This document shows positions 28,890-36,896 of a stretch of 46,129 nucleotides of DNA, piece after piece (the stretch's first letter is position 1; every line of letters begins with the position of its first letter). Below the pieces are notes generated by a model, which saw nothing but the letters and a program-made list of their open reading frames with translations, searched no databases and was not told the DNA's origin. The position numbers and the translations under genes were made by a program. This DNA is from Labilithrix sp. (GTDB lineage Bacteria; Myxococcota_A; Polyangia; Polyangiales; Polyangiaceae): NCBI GenBank assembly GCA_019637195.1, contig JAHBWA010000063.1, positions 1 to 46,129 on the forward strand, read 5' to 3'.

Positions 28890-29004
28890 GCGCGGCGCCC
28901 TGGAACTGTCCGAGGACCGCTTGACTCCCGAGCACGACGATCTCGTCGTCGTCCGCGATCGTCGCCGCCGCTCGAATGATGTGCTCGAGCTGCGCGCGCG
29001 TCAT
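28890..29004 (-). pseudogene. Truncated nucleotidyltransferase of a two-gene module
   Basis: From the ATG at 29004 the frame reads TRAQLEHIIRAAATIADDDE, IVVLGSQAVLGQFQGA, which is the N terminus of a widespread nucleotidyltransferase-like family (DUF6036 type) with its GSQAxLG strand-turn motif. The similarity stops near 28895 and the frame then runs antisense into larE. Only about 37 residues survive, so the catalytic acidic residues are gone. The start overlaps the stop of the partner gene as ATGA, as in intact modules. Confidence 0.6.
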
Positions 29005-29273
29005 GGCGAGACCGCGCGCCAGATCCTCCAACGTTCGCGAGGAGCGAGCGCTCCGGCGAACGGCGAGGCCTGGCGGAGCGCACGCGCGTGCTCGCTGCGA
29101 TCGACGAGGAGAGCTGCGATCTCATCGAGCGACAGCGAGAGCACGGCCTGCCATGCGTCGACGTACTCCCGGTGGGTGCCGCCATGCTCGGCCCACATAC
29201 TCACGCGCGCTCTCGCGCGCTCGAGGATCCGCGGCTCCGAGCTCAACCGCTCCGCGATGGCACGGTGCAGCAA
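29001..29273 (-). CDS. Antitoxin-like partner of the truncated nucleotidyltransferase
   Basis: 90 residues: HRAIAERLSSEPRILERARA, a Trp-rich middle (REYVDAWQAVLSLSLDEIAA), then ALRQASPFAGALAPRERWRI and a short end. I recognise this wording (SPFAGAL, RERWRIW) from small helical proteins that sit directly upstream of DUF6036-type nucleotidyltransferases and are thought to act as their antitoxins. The stop overlaps the partner start by 4 nt (ATGA). With the partner truncated, this gene is an orphan half of a former toxin-antitoxin-like module. It begins at the ATG at 29273; no strong ribosome-binding site is seen. Confidence 0.68.
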   Translation of the reverse strand: MLHRAIAERLSSEPRILERARARVSMWAEHGGTHREYVDAWQAVLSLSLDEIAALLVDRSEHARALRQASPFAGALAPRERWRIWRAVSP

Positions 29274-29303
29274 GGCTGCGCTCTTCGGCTAGCGAATGCG
29301 GCG

Positions 29304-29535
29304 TCACGGGTCGAGGGTAGCAGAGCCCCCGGCGGTCGCCTCCGCCGCGCGCGCCGCTTCTTCGGTTGACTCCCGGCCGCAGGGCGAGCGAGCTCCGGCT
29401 GTACTCGCCCTTCCAGCGCACCGTCGCGTCCTCGCGCACGGTGCGCGCTTCCGCGATGAAGGAAGGCGTGGCATGGCTCTCGCGCGTCCACAGCATGCGC
29501 GACTTCGCTCCCAGAGGCGCCGGCTCGGCCTGGCG
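29304..29535 (-). other. Coding-like stretch beyond an in-frame stop
   Basis: Directly after the TGA of the lipoprotein gene (29536-29538), the same frame continues with plausible protein: EPAPLGAKSRMLWTRESHAT, FIAEARTVREDATVRWKGEY. After about 29390 another frame takes over with STEEAARAAEATAGGSATLD and stops at 29304. This suggests that the lipoprotein once extended about 75 residues further and has suffered a nonsense change and a frameshift. A separate small gene starting at the ATG at 29496 is the alternative. No known domain is seen. Confidence 0.35.
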
Positions 29536-30609
29536 TCACCGCGGCCAGGCCCCCATGGCGTCGAGGCCTTCCTTCCACGCGGACTCCAGGACGACCTTCG
29601 GCAGCTCGAACGGATGCGGGCGGGCGGTGTAGTCGACATTCCAAAGATGATCCGCCGAGAAGCACGCGCTCGGAGGGTCGGTCGCAGCGAGCTTCTCGCT
29701 CGCGAGCACGATGTCTCTCCGCGCGACCGCCAAGCCGTCGCGCTCGCGCCGCCGCAGCTCGGACAGCGCCCTGAGCGAAGGCAGCGACTGACGAGCGAGC
29801 GCCCCGCAGCGGTTCTCCACGAGCTTCAGCACGGCAGCTACCGGCTCGCCGCGAACACGATGGCATTGGGCCGCCGCCCAGAGCTCGTCGGGCTTCGCCC
29901 AATCGAGCGTAGGCGTCTCGCGGCAGGACTCTGCGATCGCCAGCGGCAGGTCGCGTTCGCTCCCGACTTCGTACCGCTCGCCGAGGAAGACGTGGGCTGC
30001 GGCGCCAGGCAGCGAGCGTTCCACGCGGCCGCCGTAGGCAACGCCCTCGTCCCACCGCAGATCCGCGAACCGAAAGGAGAGTCGGTATTGCTTCGATCCG
30101 ACCTCTTCGAGCCCAGTCCACACGCAAGCCCCCGAGGCGTCGGCCGCGTCGAAGACGGAGGCGAAGAATTGGCATGTCTGAACAGGGAGAGGTTGTCCGA
30201 GCGGAGCTGGCTGAATACGGTCGCGGTACTTCGCGAACGCTACCGGTACGGACCTTCCGGGCGGCGGAGGAAGGACCACGACATCTTCGACCTGCGCGTT
30301 CGTCGACCCCAGCGGAGCCGAGCTCACGGGTTCGCCGCTCTGCGGCGCGAACACGATTCGAAATGCCTTCTCGTCGGGCTCCGCCACGACGCCGATCGCC
30401 CCATCCTCGGTCCAGACGCACCGCCGAAATGCGTGCGAGCCGACACGCTGGCGCTCCTTGATCCGGTCGCATGGCGACGTGATCCGATCGCGTGGCGACA
30501 CGGGCGGAGTGCTCGAGGGTACGACCGGCAGCTGTTCGACGCGCGAGCCTGCCGGGGGTTGGTTGCACGAAGCGAGCAGTGTCCACCAGAGGAGGCTAAC
30601 CTTGCGCAT
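29536..30609 (-). CDS. Lipoprotein of unknown function
   Basis: 357 residues from the ATG at 30609, which gives MRKVSLLWWTLLASC with C15 as a lipobox cysteine. A GTG 18 bases earlier is possible. A Pro/Ser/Thr-rich linker follows. The body contains repeated short beta segments (RRCVWTEDGAIGVVAEPDEK, DVVVLPPPPGRSVPVAFAKY, FRFADLRWDEGVAYGGRVE) and four to six cysteines that could pair. No family is recognised. It should sit on the periplasmic face of a membrane or on the cell surface. Coding-like sequence continues after its stop (see 29304-29535), so the C terminus may be shortened. Confidence 0.65.
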   Translation of the reverse strand: MRKVSLLWWTLLASCNQPPAGSRVEQLPVVPSSTPPVSPRDRITSPCDRIKERQRVGSHAFRRCVWTEDGAIGVVAEPDEKAFRIVFAPQSGEPVSSAPLGSTNAQVEDVVVLPPPPGRSVPVAFAKYRDRIQPAPLGQPLPVQTCQFFASVFDAADASGACVWTGLEEVGSKQYRLSFRFADLRWDEGVAYGGRVERSLPGAAAHVFLGERYEVGSERDLPLAIAESCRETPTLDWAKPDELWAAAQCHRVRGEPVAAVLKLVENRCGALARQSLPSLRALSELRRRERDGLAVARRDIVLASEKLAATDPPSACFSADHLWNVDYTARPHPFELPKVVLESAWKEGLDAMGAWPR

Positions 30610-30698
30610 CGCGCGTGGTTTTTCCACAACTCGACGCGATGGTCGAGAGCAGGGCGAGCGGCCGGTCGCGATGGACGCTGCCGAGCGGCGGCGTTACC

Positions 30699-31121
30699 TC
30701 ACTCGCAGTACGGACGCTCGCAGAACGACGCCTCGGAGCTGCGCCCGTAACACTCGCCCTTCAGCTCACAGCAGACCGTCGGAGCCTTGCAGCCGAGCGA
30801 GCACGGGATCCGAATCGTGGTCTCTCCTTCGGAGAGGGATCCGTCGTCGCTGCCCGACGCTCCCCCACGGCCCGTCGGGGCGTCACCCGCGTCACGCGCC
30901 GGCCTCTCGGGCCGCTTGTCGCATGCGCCCGCGTCCTCATCGCCGCCGTCCGGCGACGCGATCCCTCCCGCGTCCTCACCGATCGAGCGCTCCGACGTCG
31001 GCTCCGTCGTGTCACTGCACGCCGAGCAAGCCAGGCTCACCCAAGCGATCGAAGCGACGGCGCCGAGCGTCCGCGCGACGCGCAACGAGGTAGGTCGCGG
31101 CGCGGCCACACTAACCGGCAT
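30699..31121 (-). CDS. Small lipoprotein with cysteine-rich C terminus
   Basis: 140 residues from the ATG at 31121. The signal sequence ends WVSLACSACSD, with C32 or C35 as anchor. A long acidic and Gly-rich linker (EDAGGIASPDGGDEDAG, then GGASGSDDGSLSEGE) leads to a C-terminal knot of cysteines: CSLGCKAPTVCCELKGECYG and FCERPYCE. The gene start lies inside the end of the upstream lipoprotein gene (11-nt overlap), so the two are coupled. The cysteine arrangement suggests a disulfide-stabilised secreted module; the function is unknown. Confidence 0.68.
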   Translation of the reverse strand: MPVSVAAPRPTSLRVARTLGAVASIAWVSLACSACSDTTEPTSERSIGEDAGGIASPDGGDEDAGACDKRPERPARDAGDAPTGRGGASGSDDGSLSEGETTIRIPCSLGCKAPTVCCELKGECYGRSSEASFCERPYCE

Positions 31122-31524
31122 CCGCGTCTCGTCGCGGCCAGCAGACCTTGATCGGCGCCGGGGCCGATTGTCCCTCCGGCAAAGGGCAGCACTCTTCAAG
31201 CTGAATCTCCACGCATTGGTTACCCTCGCAACAGTCATCGTTCGACTCGCATCGAGGAGGCAGCAATTGCTCCAGCTTATGGGTGTAGCCCGCACACCCT
31301 GTCACGACGCTGCTCCGGCACTGATCGTCGCGACAGGCCTGGTCAGGGGAGAGACGGTCACAGCTCGCGACCGCGCTCGCGTGGGAGCCACATTCGCCGC
31401 CTTTCGCGTCCTGCCGGCATGCCTGCGTCAGCAGCAGCCCAGACAGCATCAACAACGACACAGCACAGTGTGCAAAAAGCACTCGGGGTCGTATTCCAAA
31501 CAGCAACACCGAGAACGACTTCAT
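31111..31524 (-). CDS. Small cysteine-rich lipoprotein
   Basis: 137 residues from the ATG at 31524; the earlier in-frame codons at 31563 and 31533 give a long N region before the signal. The hydrophobic stretch (VSLLMLSGLLLTQAC) ends at C36. The mature part is rich in cysteine: ECGSHASAVASCDRL, ACRDDQCRSSVVTGC, CESNDDCCEGNQCVE and LEECCPLPEG. The segment around DDCCEGNQCVE resembles the short disulfide modules of secreted Cys-rich proteins. It overlaps the next gene by 11 nt. Base composition is lower in G+C than the flanking core genes. No family is identified. Confidence 0.65.
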   Translation of the reverse strand: MKSFSVLLFGIRPRVLFAHCAVSLLMLSGLLLTQACRQDAKGGECGSHASAVASCDRLSPDQACRDDQCRSSVVTGCAGYTHKLEQLLPPRCESNDDCCEGNQCVEIQLEECCPLPEGQSAPAPIKVCWPRRDADAG

Positions 31525-31803
31525 GACACTCATGGCGGATACAGACAGATGGGTCCGGTACACGGCCGCTACACGGAGGCCCCCACAAACACCGACGATC
31601 CAGCTTGCTCGGCGGGCATCGAAGCGTCAACCGTTTTGCACGCATCACGCGACTTAGCCGAATCGTCACTGTTCTCCGACATTTCACGGCGACCGTTGAG
31701 CTCTTCCATCGACACAGTCCCAGCTTTGCGACACCAGAGCGCAGTCAGGTGCCGCCATCATGCGCTGATCGTTGACGGCTTCGTTCGCCGTGATACCGGG
31801 AGA
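31525..31803. other. Gap without a recognisable gene
   Basis: This stretch lies upstream of the leftward lipoprotein pair. Its G+C content is lower than average. No frame on either strand looks protein-like over any length. It presumably holds the promoter of the leftward pair, but no hexamers stand out. Confidence 0.5.
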
Positions 31804-31930
31804 ATGAGAATATCGAAGGAAATGATGGGGCCTGGATGCGGCGTGACGGTGCTCGGTCGTGGCGGACTCAGGTACCGTGAGGGAACGCGGACCGTCCTCG
31901 TTGATGGCGAGGAGCAGCCCGTGTTCACCG
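31804..31930 (+). pseudogene. N-terminal fragment of a small immunity-like protein
   Basis: From the ATG at 31804 the frame reads RISKEMMGPGCGVTVLGR, GGLRYREGTRTVLVDGEEQ and then loses coherence near 31925. The GLRYREGxRxVLVDxE pattern recalls small proteins annotated as Imm74-type immunity proteins, which normally continue for another 45 residues. The rest is missing and transposase-like sequence begins at 31937. The family assignment is from memory of the pattern and is tentative. Confidence 0.35.
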
Positions 31931-31936
31931 CTCCGC

Positions 31937-32110
31937 ATGGCTGGCCGGACGTCGAAGCTCGATCGGATTCACACGCAGAAACTCGTCGAGACGCTCTTCG
32001 AGGAAGACCTTCACGCCCGGCGCGTACTGTCACTCGCAAACGGGGTGACGGGCGTGCTCGTGCTCCGCGCCGCCATGCTGAGCGTGCACGCCATCGGCGA
32101 TGGGGCGTGC
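31937..32110 (+). mobile_element. Transposase N-terminal remnant
   Basis: From the ATG at 31937: AGRTSKLDRIHTQKLVETLF, EEDLHARRVLSLANGVTGVL, AAMLSVHAIGDG. This is the start of an IS4-like transposase family in which the N terminus reads LHAKRVxSLANAVxGxLHAAxLxxHAIG. After about 57 residues the similarity ends; the expected KHAIKQVDRLLSN block is absent. No terminal inverted repeats were found nearby. It is a dead scrap of an insertion sequence. Confidence 0.55.
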
Positions 32111-32212
32111 CGGAGAAGAGCCGCACCATTTTGCCGCTCCGCAGGCATCGGGTCTGGGCAGTCAGCTGCTTGGTGGAGGGAGCCAAGTATACATTCCTAA
32201 TGTAACTTCATC

Positions 32213-32533
32213 ATGGCTGATCTAATGACAACAGTAGACATCGACAGTGTACTAAAACATCGACTAGCCAGTGCGCTCTCGCTTCTCGAGAGCGCAAGCG
32301 AGACCTATTGGTCCGCAAAGTTGAGAAAAGTCTGCTCAATGAGCACAATCGATTCAATCGAAATTGTCTCGTGGTATGGAGGTATGAGTTCTATTGATGA
32401 TTTAGTCATTTCTAAAACCAACGGTCATACCGTAACCGAACTACAAGAGAGGGTACTGAACGACCGGCTCAGGAAACTGAAAGCCGACATCTATGAAGCA
32501 GCATCCGCTCTGCACGGGCCCGAAAAATGTTAG
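32213..32533 (+). CDS. Low-G+C small protein with WYGGMSSIDDL motif
   Basis: 106 residues. SALSLLESASETYWSAKLRK, then IEIVSWYGGMSSIDDLVISK and NGH, with a final helix NDRLRKLKADIYEAASALHG. The pattern (W near the first helix, GGMxSxxDL, NxR at the last helix) is that of a widespread family of about 100-residue proteins, possibly DUF6966, of unknown role, often found in accessory regions. Base composition is near 45% G+C, far below the rest of the window, so the gene was recently acquired. A -10-like TATACA lies at 32188-32193. It stands just beyond the transposase scrap. Confidence 0.68.
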   Translation: MADLMTTVDIDSVLKHRLASALSLLESASETYWSAKLRKVCSMSTIDSIEIVSWYGGMSSIDDLVISKTNGHTVTELQERVLNDRLRKLKADIYEAASALHGPEKC

Positions 32534-32597
32534 CTTCACAAGGGCTCGCGGGCTGTGCACCCGGTGCCGATGCTCTCCTCGAAGTTCGGTGCGTCTC

Positions 32598-34202
32598 ATG
32601 CGACTGACGAAACTTGCGGAGATGTATCGATCGGGCCTGACGCTCACCGTGTGTGCGATCCTCGTGGGCGCGGGGTGCAGCGGGGGTCCAGACGGGAGGG
32701 ATCTCCAGGAACGTCCGACCACCCCCGCGGATGACGCGGACTGGACCCTCTCCGCGGAGCCTGCAAGCCTCACGATCTTCCCGCTCGAGCAGGCTCTGGT
32801 CACGCTGACCGTCTCGCGCGCCGATCTGTACGACGTCGAGATCGTGCCGGACGGAAAGCCTGAGCGAGCGGTTTCCCTGCGCCCCGGAGAGACTTCTCGC
32901 GCCATAGCGCTCGACTGGCTCGATTCCCCGGGGGATCATCTTCTCCGCCTGCGTGCGACGGCCATCGGGTCACGAAAGACGGCCGAGACAGTGGTCCGCG
33001 TTCGGCAGCTCGGCGATTTTCCTGGGGTCGATACGACGTTCGGCAAGGATGGACTCGCGCTGGGGCCGTTCGCCGGGTTCTTCGGGACGCCGAGTCAGCT
33101 TCACGCACTCGCGGATGGTCGTTTGCTCGTGGCGGGACACGGTCGGCGGGCGCTGACGGATGAGTCCGTGGTCTTCCTCGGCGCGCTGGACTCGACGGGT
33201 ACCCCTGACGTTACGTTCGGCGATCAGGGGCTCGTCCGCCTCCCCTCCCGTGTCGAAGATCCCTTCCGATCGTTTCGCGTGGTCGGACTCGAGAGCGACT
33301 CGACAGGCCGTATCGTGTCCTGTCTGCGGACCGACGGAACCTCGCGGTCGCTTCTGGAGCGCTATGAGCCGGACGGGACGCTGGATGCGACGTTCGGCGT
33401 CGATGGACAGATCGAGGTCGACCTCTCCGCCAGTTCCATCGCGCTGGATTCGGGCCATCGCATCCTCGTCCTCGGCAACCAGCCGGCTCGCTTCGGGATG
33501 GGTCAGGTCGTTCTCCAGCGGTTCCTCGAGACGGGCGAGCTCGACACGAGCTTCGGAGAAAGCGGATCGGTGTCGCGGTGGGCGGACTCGCGCGACGGAA
33601 TGGTCCGGATCGACCCCACGGGTCGGTCGACGGCGGCGTTCTGCGTCGCCGACGAGTGCGACTTTGCGCGCCTCGAGCCGAACGGCAGGCTCGACGCGGG
33701 GTTCGGCGTCGATGGTGGCGTCCGCCTGGACGTCCGCCGACACTTCGATCTCTTGCCTGGTGGCGGCTACTCCTTCTTCCAGTCGTACGTACGGTCCACG
33801 AAGGGCTCCGATCGTGAGATCTCGTTCACGCGCCTGCGACCCGACGGGACACTGGACGAAGCATTCGGCCCGGGGGGGCTGCAGCGCATGGAGCTTCCGT
33901 TCAAAGCGGCGCTCTCTGCAGCACAAGACGGCGTGTCGTACGTGGCTGGCGTCGAAGAGCCGGAGCACGTCCTATCGCACCAACGATGGGGGCTCGCGCG
34001 CTTCTCGCCGAACGGAGCGCTCGACACGTCGTTCGGTAGGGCAGGACTGCTCTACACGACCCTGCGCCAGGGCGACTCCCGGGCCGCCCCGTGGATGAAT
34101 CGGCCGATCGCGGGCGTCGTCGATGGTGACGGGCGGCTCGTTCTGGCCGGCGCGCTCGCCGACGACACGGACCTCCAGATGTACTTCGTACGGTATCGCT
34201 GA
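32598..34202 (+). CDS. Delta-60 repeat beta-propeller lipoprotein
   Basis: 534 residues from the ATG at 32598. The signal ends VCAILVGAGCSGG, a clear lipobox. Residues 35-130 form an Ig-like or bacterial beta-sandwich (EPASLTIFPLEQALVTLTVS). Seven copies of the delta-60 core follow: VDTTFGKDG, PDVTFGDQG, LDATFGVDG, LDTSFGESG, LDAGFGVDG, LDEAFGPGG and LDTSFGRAG, spaced about 48-60 residues apart. Seven such units make a closed seven-bladed propeller. Delta-60 proteins are secreted or surface-bound in Myxococcota; no catalytic residues are known. An internal ATG at 32622 is a less likely start. It is convergent with the next gene. Confidence 0.85.
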   Translation: MRLTKLAEMYRSGLTLTVCAILVGAGCSGGPDGRDLQERPTTPADDADWTLSAEPASLTIFPLEQALVTLTVSRADLYDVEIVPDGKPERAVSLRPGETSRAIALDWLDSPGDHLLRLRATAIGSRKTAETVVRVRQLGDFPGVDTTFGKDGLALGPFAGFFGTPSQLHALADGRLLVAGHGRRALTDESVVFLGALDSTGTPDVTFGDQGLVRLPSRVEDPFRSFRVVGLESDSTGRIVSCLRTDGTSRSLLERYEPDGTLDATFGVDGQIEVDLSASSIALDSGHRILVLGNQPARFGMGQVVLQRFLETGELDTSFGESGSVSRWADSRDGMVRIDPTGRSTAAFCVADECDFARLEPNGRLDAGFGVDGGVRLDVRRHFDLLPGGGYSFFQSYVRSTKGSDREISFTRLRPDGTLDEAFGPGGLQRMELPFKAALSAAQDGVSYVAGVEEPEHVLSHQRWGLARFSPNGALDTSFGRAGLLYTTLRQGDSRAAPWMNRPIAGVVDGDGRLVLAGALADDTDLQMYFVRYR

Positions 34203-34280
34203 CCGAAGCGCGTCCGTCCGCCTACGCATGGATCAAGACTCCAAACCGGTCCAATCGAGAGACGCTGACGACGCTGCCAG

Positions 34281-35078
34281 TCAGTAGGCGGGTGGACGAT
34301 TGCGAATCTCGGCGGCCGCCTGCTGGATGTCGGCGCGCGGATCGGGGACCGCGAGGTTCGCGTGTACGATCTCCATCGTCCTCGCGTCGATCACGGTGAC
34401 CAGCGGCACCTCGTAGACGGGGAACAAGGGGCGGATCAGCGCGAACGCGTCGTCGATTCCATGGTCCGCCCATGGGTACTGCGGCGCCCAGCTCATCAGC
34501 GCGTTGGCGTCTGCAGGTGTCTCGGGCGTGTTGCCCGCGCCGAGGATCGCCAGAAACCGCAGTCGAGACATCGGCGCGCCGATCCCGTTCATCAGCGCCT
34601 GCGAGAGCCCGTCCCAACCGAGGACCCCAAGCAGGACGATGACGTCGTGCGCTCGCCATTCGGGATCGTAGAGCTCCGCGAGCTCGATCGTCTTGCGCGG
34701 CGCCAGGCTGGCGAACCGCAGGTTGGCGATCCGGTCTCCCGGCGTCGCTCCCTGCCGCGGACGCCAGCCGATGTTCGCCGTCGGATACTCCTCGCCGTAG
34801 GGATTGGTGGCGACGGGGCCGCCATCGACGTCGGGTGCGACGACATCCGAGACGGGCACCGAGCCGTCCTGCGTCGGGTCGCCGCTCACGGCGCAGGTCC
34901 CGACGTCCTCGCAGCTCGTTCGGGCACACGACGCCGCGAAACACGACGCCGCGAGCGTCGCGAAAAACCCGATGGCTGCCGCACCCGCGCGCGCCGCTCG
35001 CCAGCCGAACGCTGGCGAGCGGTCTCCGAGGGCGCGCACCGGGGCGCGCCCGGTCTTCGTGCGCTGCGGATCGCTCAC
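34281..35078 (-). CDS. Redoxin-fold lipoprotein lacking the CxxC motif
   Basis: 265 residues from the GTG at 35078, overlapping the upstream stop as GTGA. The N terminus is Arg-rich, then GAAAIGFFATLAASC, a lipobox-like signal. After a cysteine cluster (CARTSCEDVGTC) and acidic linker, the region from YPTANIGWRPRQGATPGDRI to the end follows the TlpA/redoxin fold: KTIELAELYDPEWRAHDVIV, LLGVLGWDGLSQ, RFLAILGAGN, VYEVPLVTVIDARTMEIVHA. The cis-Pro strand (EVPLVTVID) is present, but GWDGLSQ stands where the active-site CxxC should be, so no thiol redox chemistry is expected. It may act as a binding protein. Coupling to the Gly-rich lipoprotein suggests a joint function. Confidence 0.72.
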   Translation of the reverse strand: MSDPQRTKTGRAPVRALGDRSPAFGWRAARAGAAAIGFFATLAASCFAASCARTSCEDVGTCAVSGDPTQDGSVPVSDVVAPDVDGGPVATNPYGEEYPTANIGWRPRQGATPGDRIANLRFASLAPRKTIELAELYDPEWRAHDVIVLLGVLGWDGLSQALMNGIGAPMSRLRFLAILGAGNTPETPADANALMSWAPQYPWADHGIDDAFALIRPLFPVYEVPLVTVIDARTMEIVHANLAVPDPRADIQQAAAEIRNRPPAY

Positions 35079-36643
35079 AGCTTGAGAATGGCCTGGGCGA
35101 TCCCGACGACGCCGTCCACGCCTGGATTCCCCGCGAGCGCGTTGGCTCCGGCAGCGGTGCCACCTGGCCCCTTCGGGCCGACGGCGCCCACGGCCCCGAG
35201 CGTGACGCTCGCGTGAGACGGCTCGTCCTCCACGGCCGCACCCTCCAGCCGCGGCGCGACCGAGCCGGTCCACATGATTCCAACGGAGAGGCCGCCGGCG
35301 CCACCACCACCGCCGCCGCCGCTACCACCCGCGCCGCCTGACGCGCCACGGAGACCGGCGCCCGAGGAGATGGGACCCGCGGCTCCACCGAGCTGTCCCG
35401 TCTGTCCGGCGCCGCCGCTGCCGCCCCGACCTCCGCTCTTCGCGAGGAGAGAGCTGTCCTCGAGCTGGACGGTCGAGCCAACGAGCAGGAGCGCGATGCT
35501 CGACCCGCCGCCGCCGCCACCCGCGCCACCCGCGCCACCGCATCCACCGGGTCCACCGCCGCCGCCGCCGCCGCCGCCCGCCAGCGCGTCCGCGCTGCCG
35601 CCACCGCCGCCACCTTGCGCGTGACCGCCAACCCCGCCGGCCTTCCCCGGCTCCGGAGCCCAGCCGCCCGTCGTCAGCGTTCCATGCTTCAGCGCGCCGG
35701 GACCGGCGCCGCCCGCCCTCCCGTTCGAGCCCGGTGCCGCGGACTCGGACGTCGCCGCTTCGCCGCCCTCGCCCGTCGCGAAGGCGGGAACCGACGGCTC
35801 GATGAGCGGCTCGCCGGACTCGCCCGGCTCGCCCTCGTCGGCCGGTACTCCTCCGGCGCCACCGATGCTGATCGCGCACAGCGGGTTCGCCACGGGAGGT
35901 CCGGCGGCGTTCACCCGACCTGCCCCGCCAGCGATCGTCGTCGCGGGGCTGAAGGTTCCTCCGCTCTGCGGCTGATCGCTCCCGGCTCGACCGCTTCCAG
36001 CGGAGAACCCGGTCCGACGAAACGTCAACGTGCTCCCGACGAGGAAGCCGGCGACGCTCGATGCGCCGGACGCCGTTGCGTCGGCGCTCTCGAAATCGAG
36101 ATCTTCGATCGTGCCCTCGGCGACGCCCGTCGCGACGAGCGCGATCGCGCCGACGGCGGCTTCGACCTTCGCCCGATTCCCGGTGTAGCTCCAGTCGGTG
36201 CAGGAGAAGCCACCGTAAATGTCCACGTTCGTCGTCAGGCTCACGGCGTCGTAAGTGCCCTCGCACATGTAGATGCGACGGCGCTGCCCGAGGAGCTCGA
36301 CGGCCTTCGCGACGGACTGGACCGGCGCGCTCTTCGTTCCATTGTTGGCGTCGTCGCCGGATGGCGCGACGAAGACGCCGACGCTGTCGGCCAAGCAGGA
36401 GAGGCTGTCCTTGGGCGATTTGGTGAGATCGCAGCCTCCGGGCACCGCGAGGTCGCCGTCGGGCGCGTCGCCGTCGGCCGCGAGGCCGCCGTCACCGTCA
36501 CCGTCACCGGCGTCGTCATCGTCGGGTGGCGCGGAGCAGGTGGCACCTTCGCACGTGCCGCTACTGTCGTCCGAACAAGCGACCGCAAGAAACGATGCTG
36601 CCACGCCGCCCAAGCCGACGATGAATCCCAACCAAGTTTTCAT
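35075..36643 (-). CDS. Glycine-rich repeat lipoprotein (PGRS-like)
   Basis: 522 residues; the ATG at 36643 follows GGAGGAGGGAG. The signal ends ASFLAVACSDD with a lipobox cysteine. After an Asp/Gly linker there is a region with the parallel beta-helix wording of right-handed helix proteins (VFVAPSGDDANNGTKSAPVQ, IYMCEGTYD, VDIYGGFSCTDW). Residues about 265-490 are dominated by Gly (GGAGGAGGGGGGSS, GGRGGSGGAGQTGQLGG), as in PGRS-type and collagen-like surface proteins. The ATSGASS and SVGIMW parts are the non-Gly coils. Such proteins form elongated surface structures in Myxococcota. The stop overlaps the redoxin gene start by 4 nt, indicating one operon. Confidence 0.82.
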   Translation of the reverse strand: MKTWLGFIVGLGGVAASFLAVACSDDSSGTCEGATCSAPPDDDDAGDGDGDGGLAADGDAPDGDLAVPGGCDLTKSPKDSLSCLADSVGVFVAPSGDDANNGTKSAPVQSVAKAVELLGQRRRIYMCEGTYDAVSLTTNVDIYGGFSCTDWSYTGNRAKVEAAVGAIALVATGVAEGTIEDLDFESADATASGASSVAGFLVGSTLTFRRTGFSAGSGRAGSDQPQSGGTFSPATTIAGGAGRVNAAGPPVANPLCAISIGGAGGVPADEGEPGESGEPLIEPSVPAFATGEGGEAATSESAAPGSNGRAGGAGPGALKHGTLTTGGWAPEPGKAGGVGGHAQGGGGGGSADALAGGGGGGGGGPGGCGGAGGAGGGGGGSSIALLLVGSTVQLEDSSLLAKSGGRGGSGGAGQTGQLGGAAGPISSGAGLRGASGGAGGSGGGGGGGAGGLSVGIMWTGSVAPRLEGAAVEDEPSHASVTLGAVGAVGPKGPGGTAAGANALAGNPGVDGVVGIAQAILKL

Positions 36644-36896
36644 GACACTCCCTCCTCCGGCGCCGATTTGGCGCTGGATGCTACCAGTGAACTGCCGAGC
36701 TACGCGACGTTTTCGACGTTTTCGACGACGCGCGCGCGTGAGCCGTTCCGAGCTCGCGCAACGCTGCTCACGTCGAGAAGCAGCTCGGTCGACGTCTCGT
36801 CCGCGTTCGTCGGCATCGGCCGCATCATGGAGCCGTTGCGTCGAATCGACGCCGGTCGCGCGATCGGCAGGCGAGCGCGCGGGGCGCGCCCGACGT
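36644..36896. other. Intergenic region with short direct repeat
   Basis: No gene is recognised here. ACGTTTTCG is repeated back to back at 36711-36728, inside a promoter-like AT-richer patch. This is the upstream region of the glycine-rich lipoprotein gene and the 3' side of the M48 gene; both genes read leftward. Confidence 0.45.

Noticed and set aside
31684..31938. 84-residue leftward frame in the low-G+C stretch
   Set aside because: It shows no hydrophobic core, domain motif or ribosome-binding site and overlaps the rightward fragments.
34203..34280. Terminator between the convergent delta-60 and redoxin genes
   Set aside because: No stable stem of 6 bp or more followed by T residues was found in these 78 bases.
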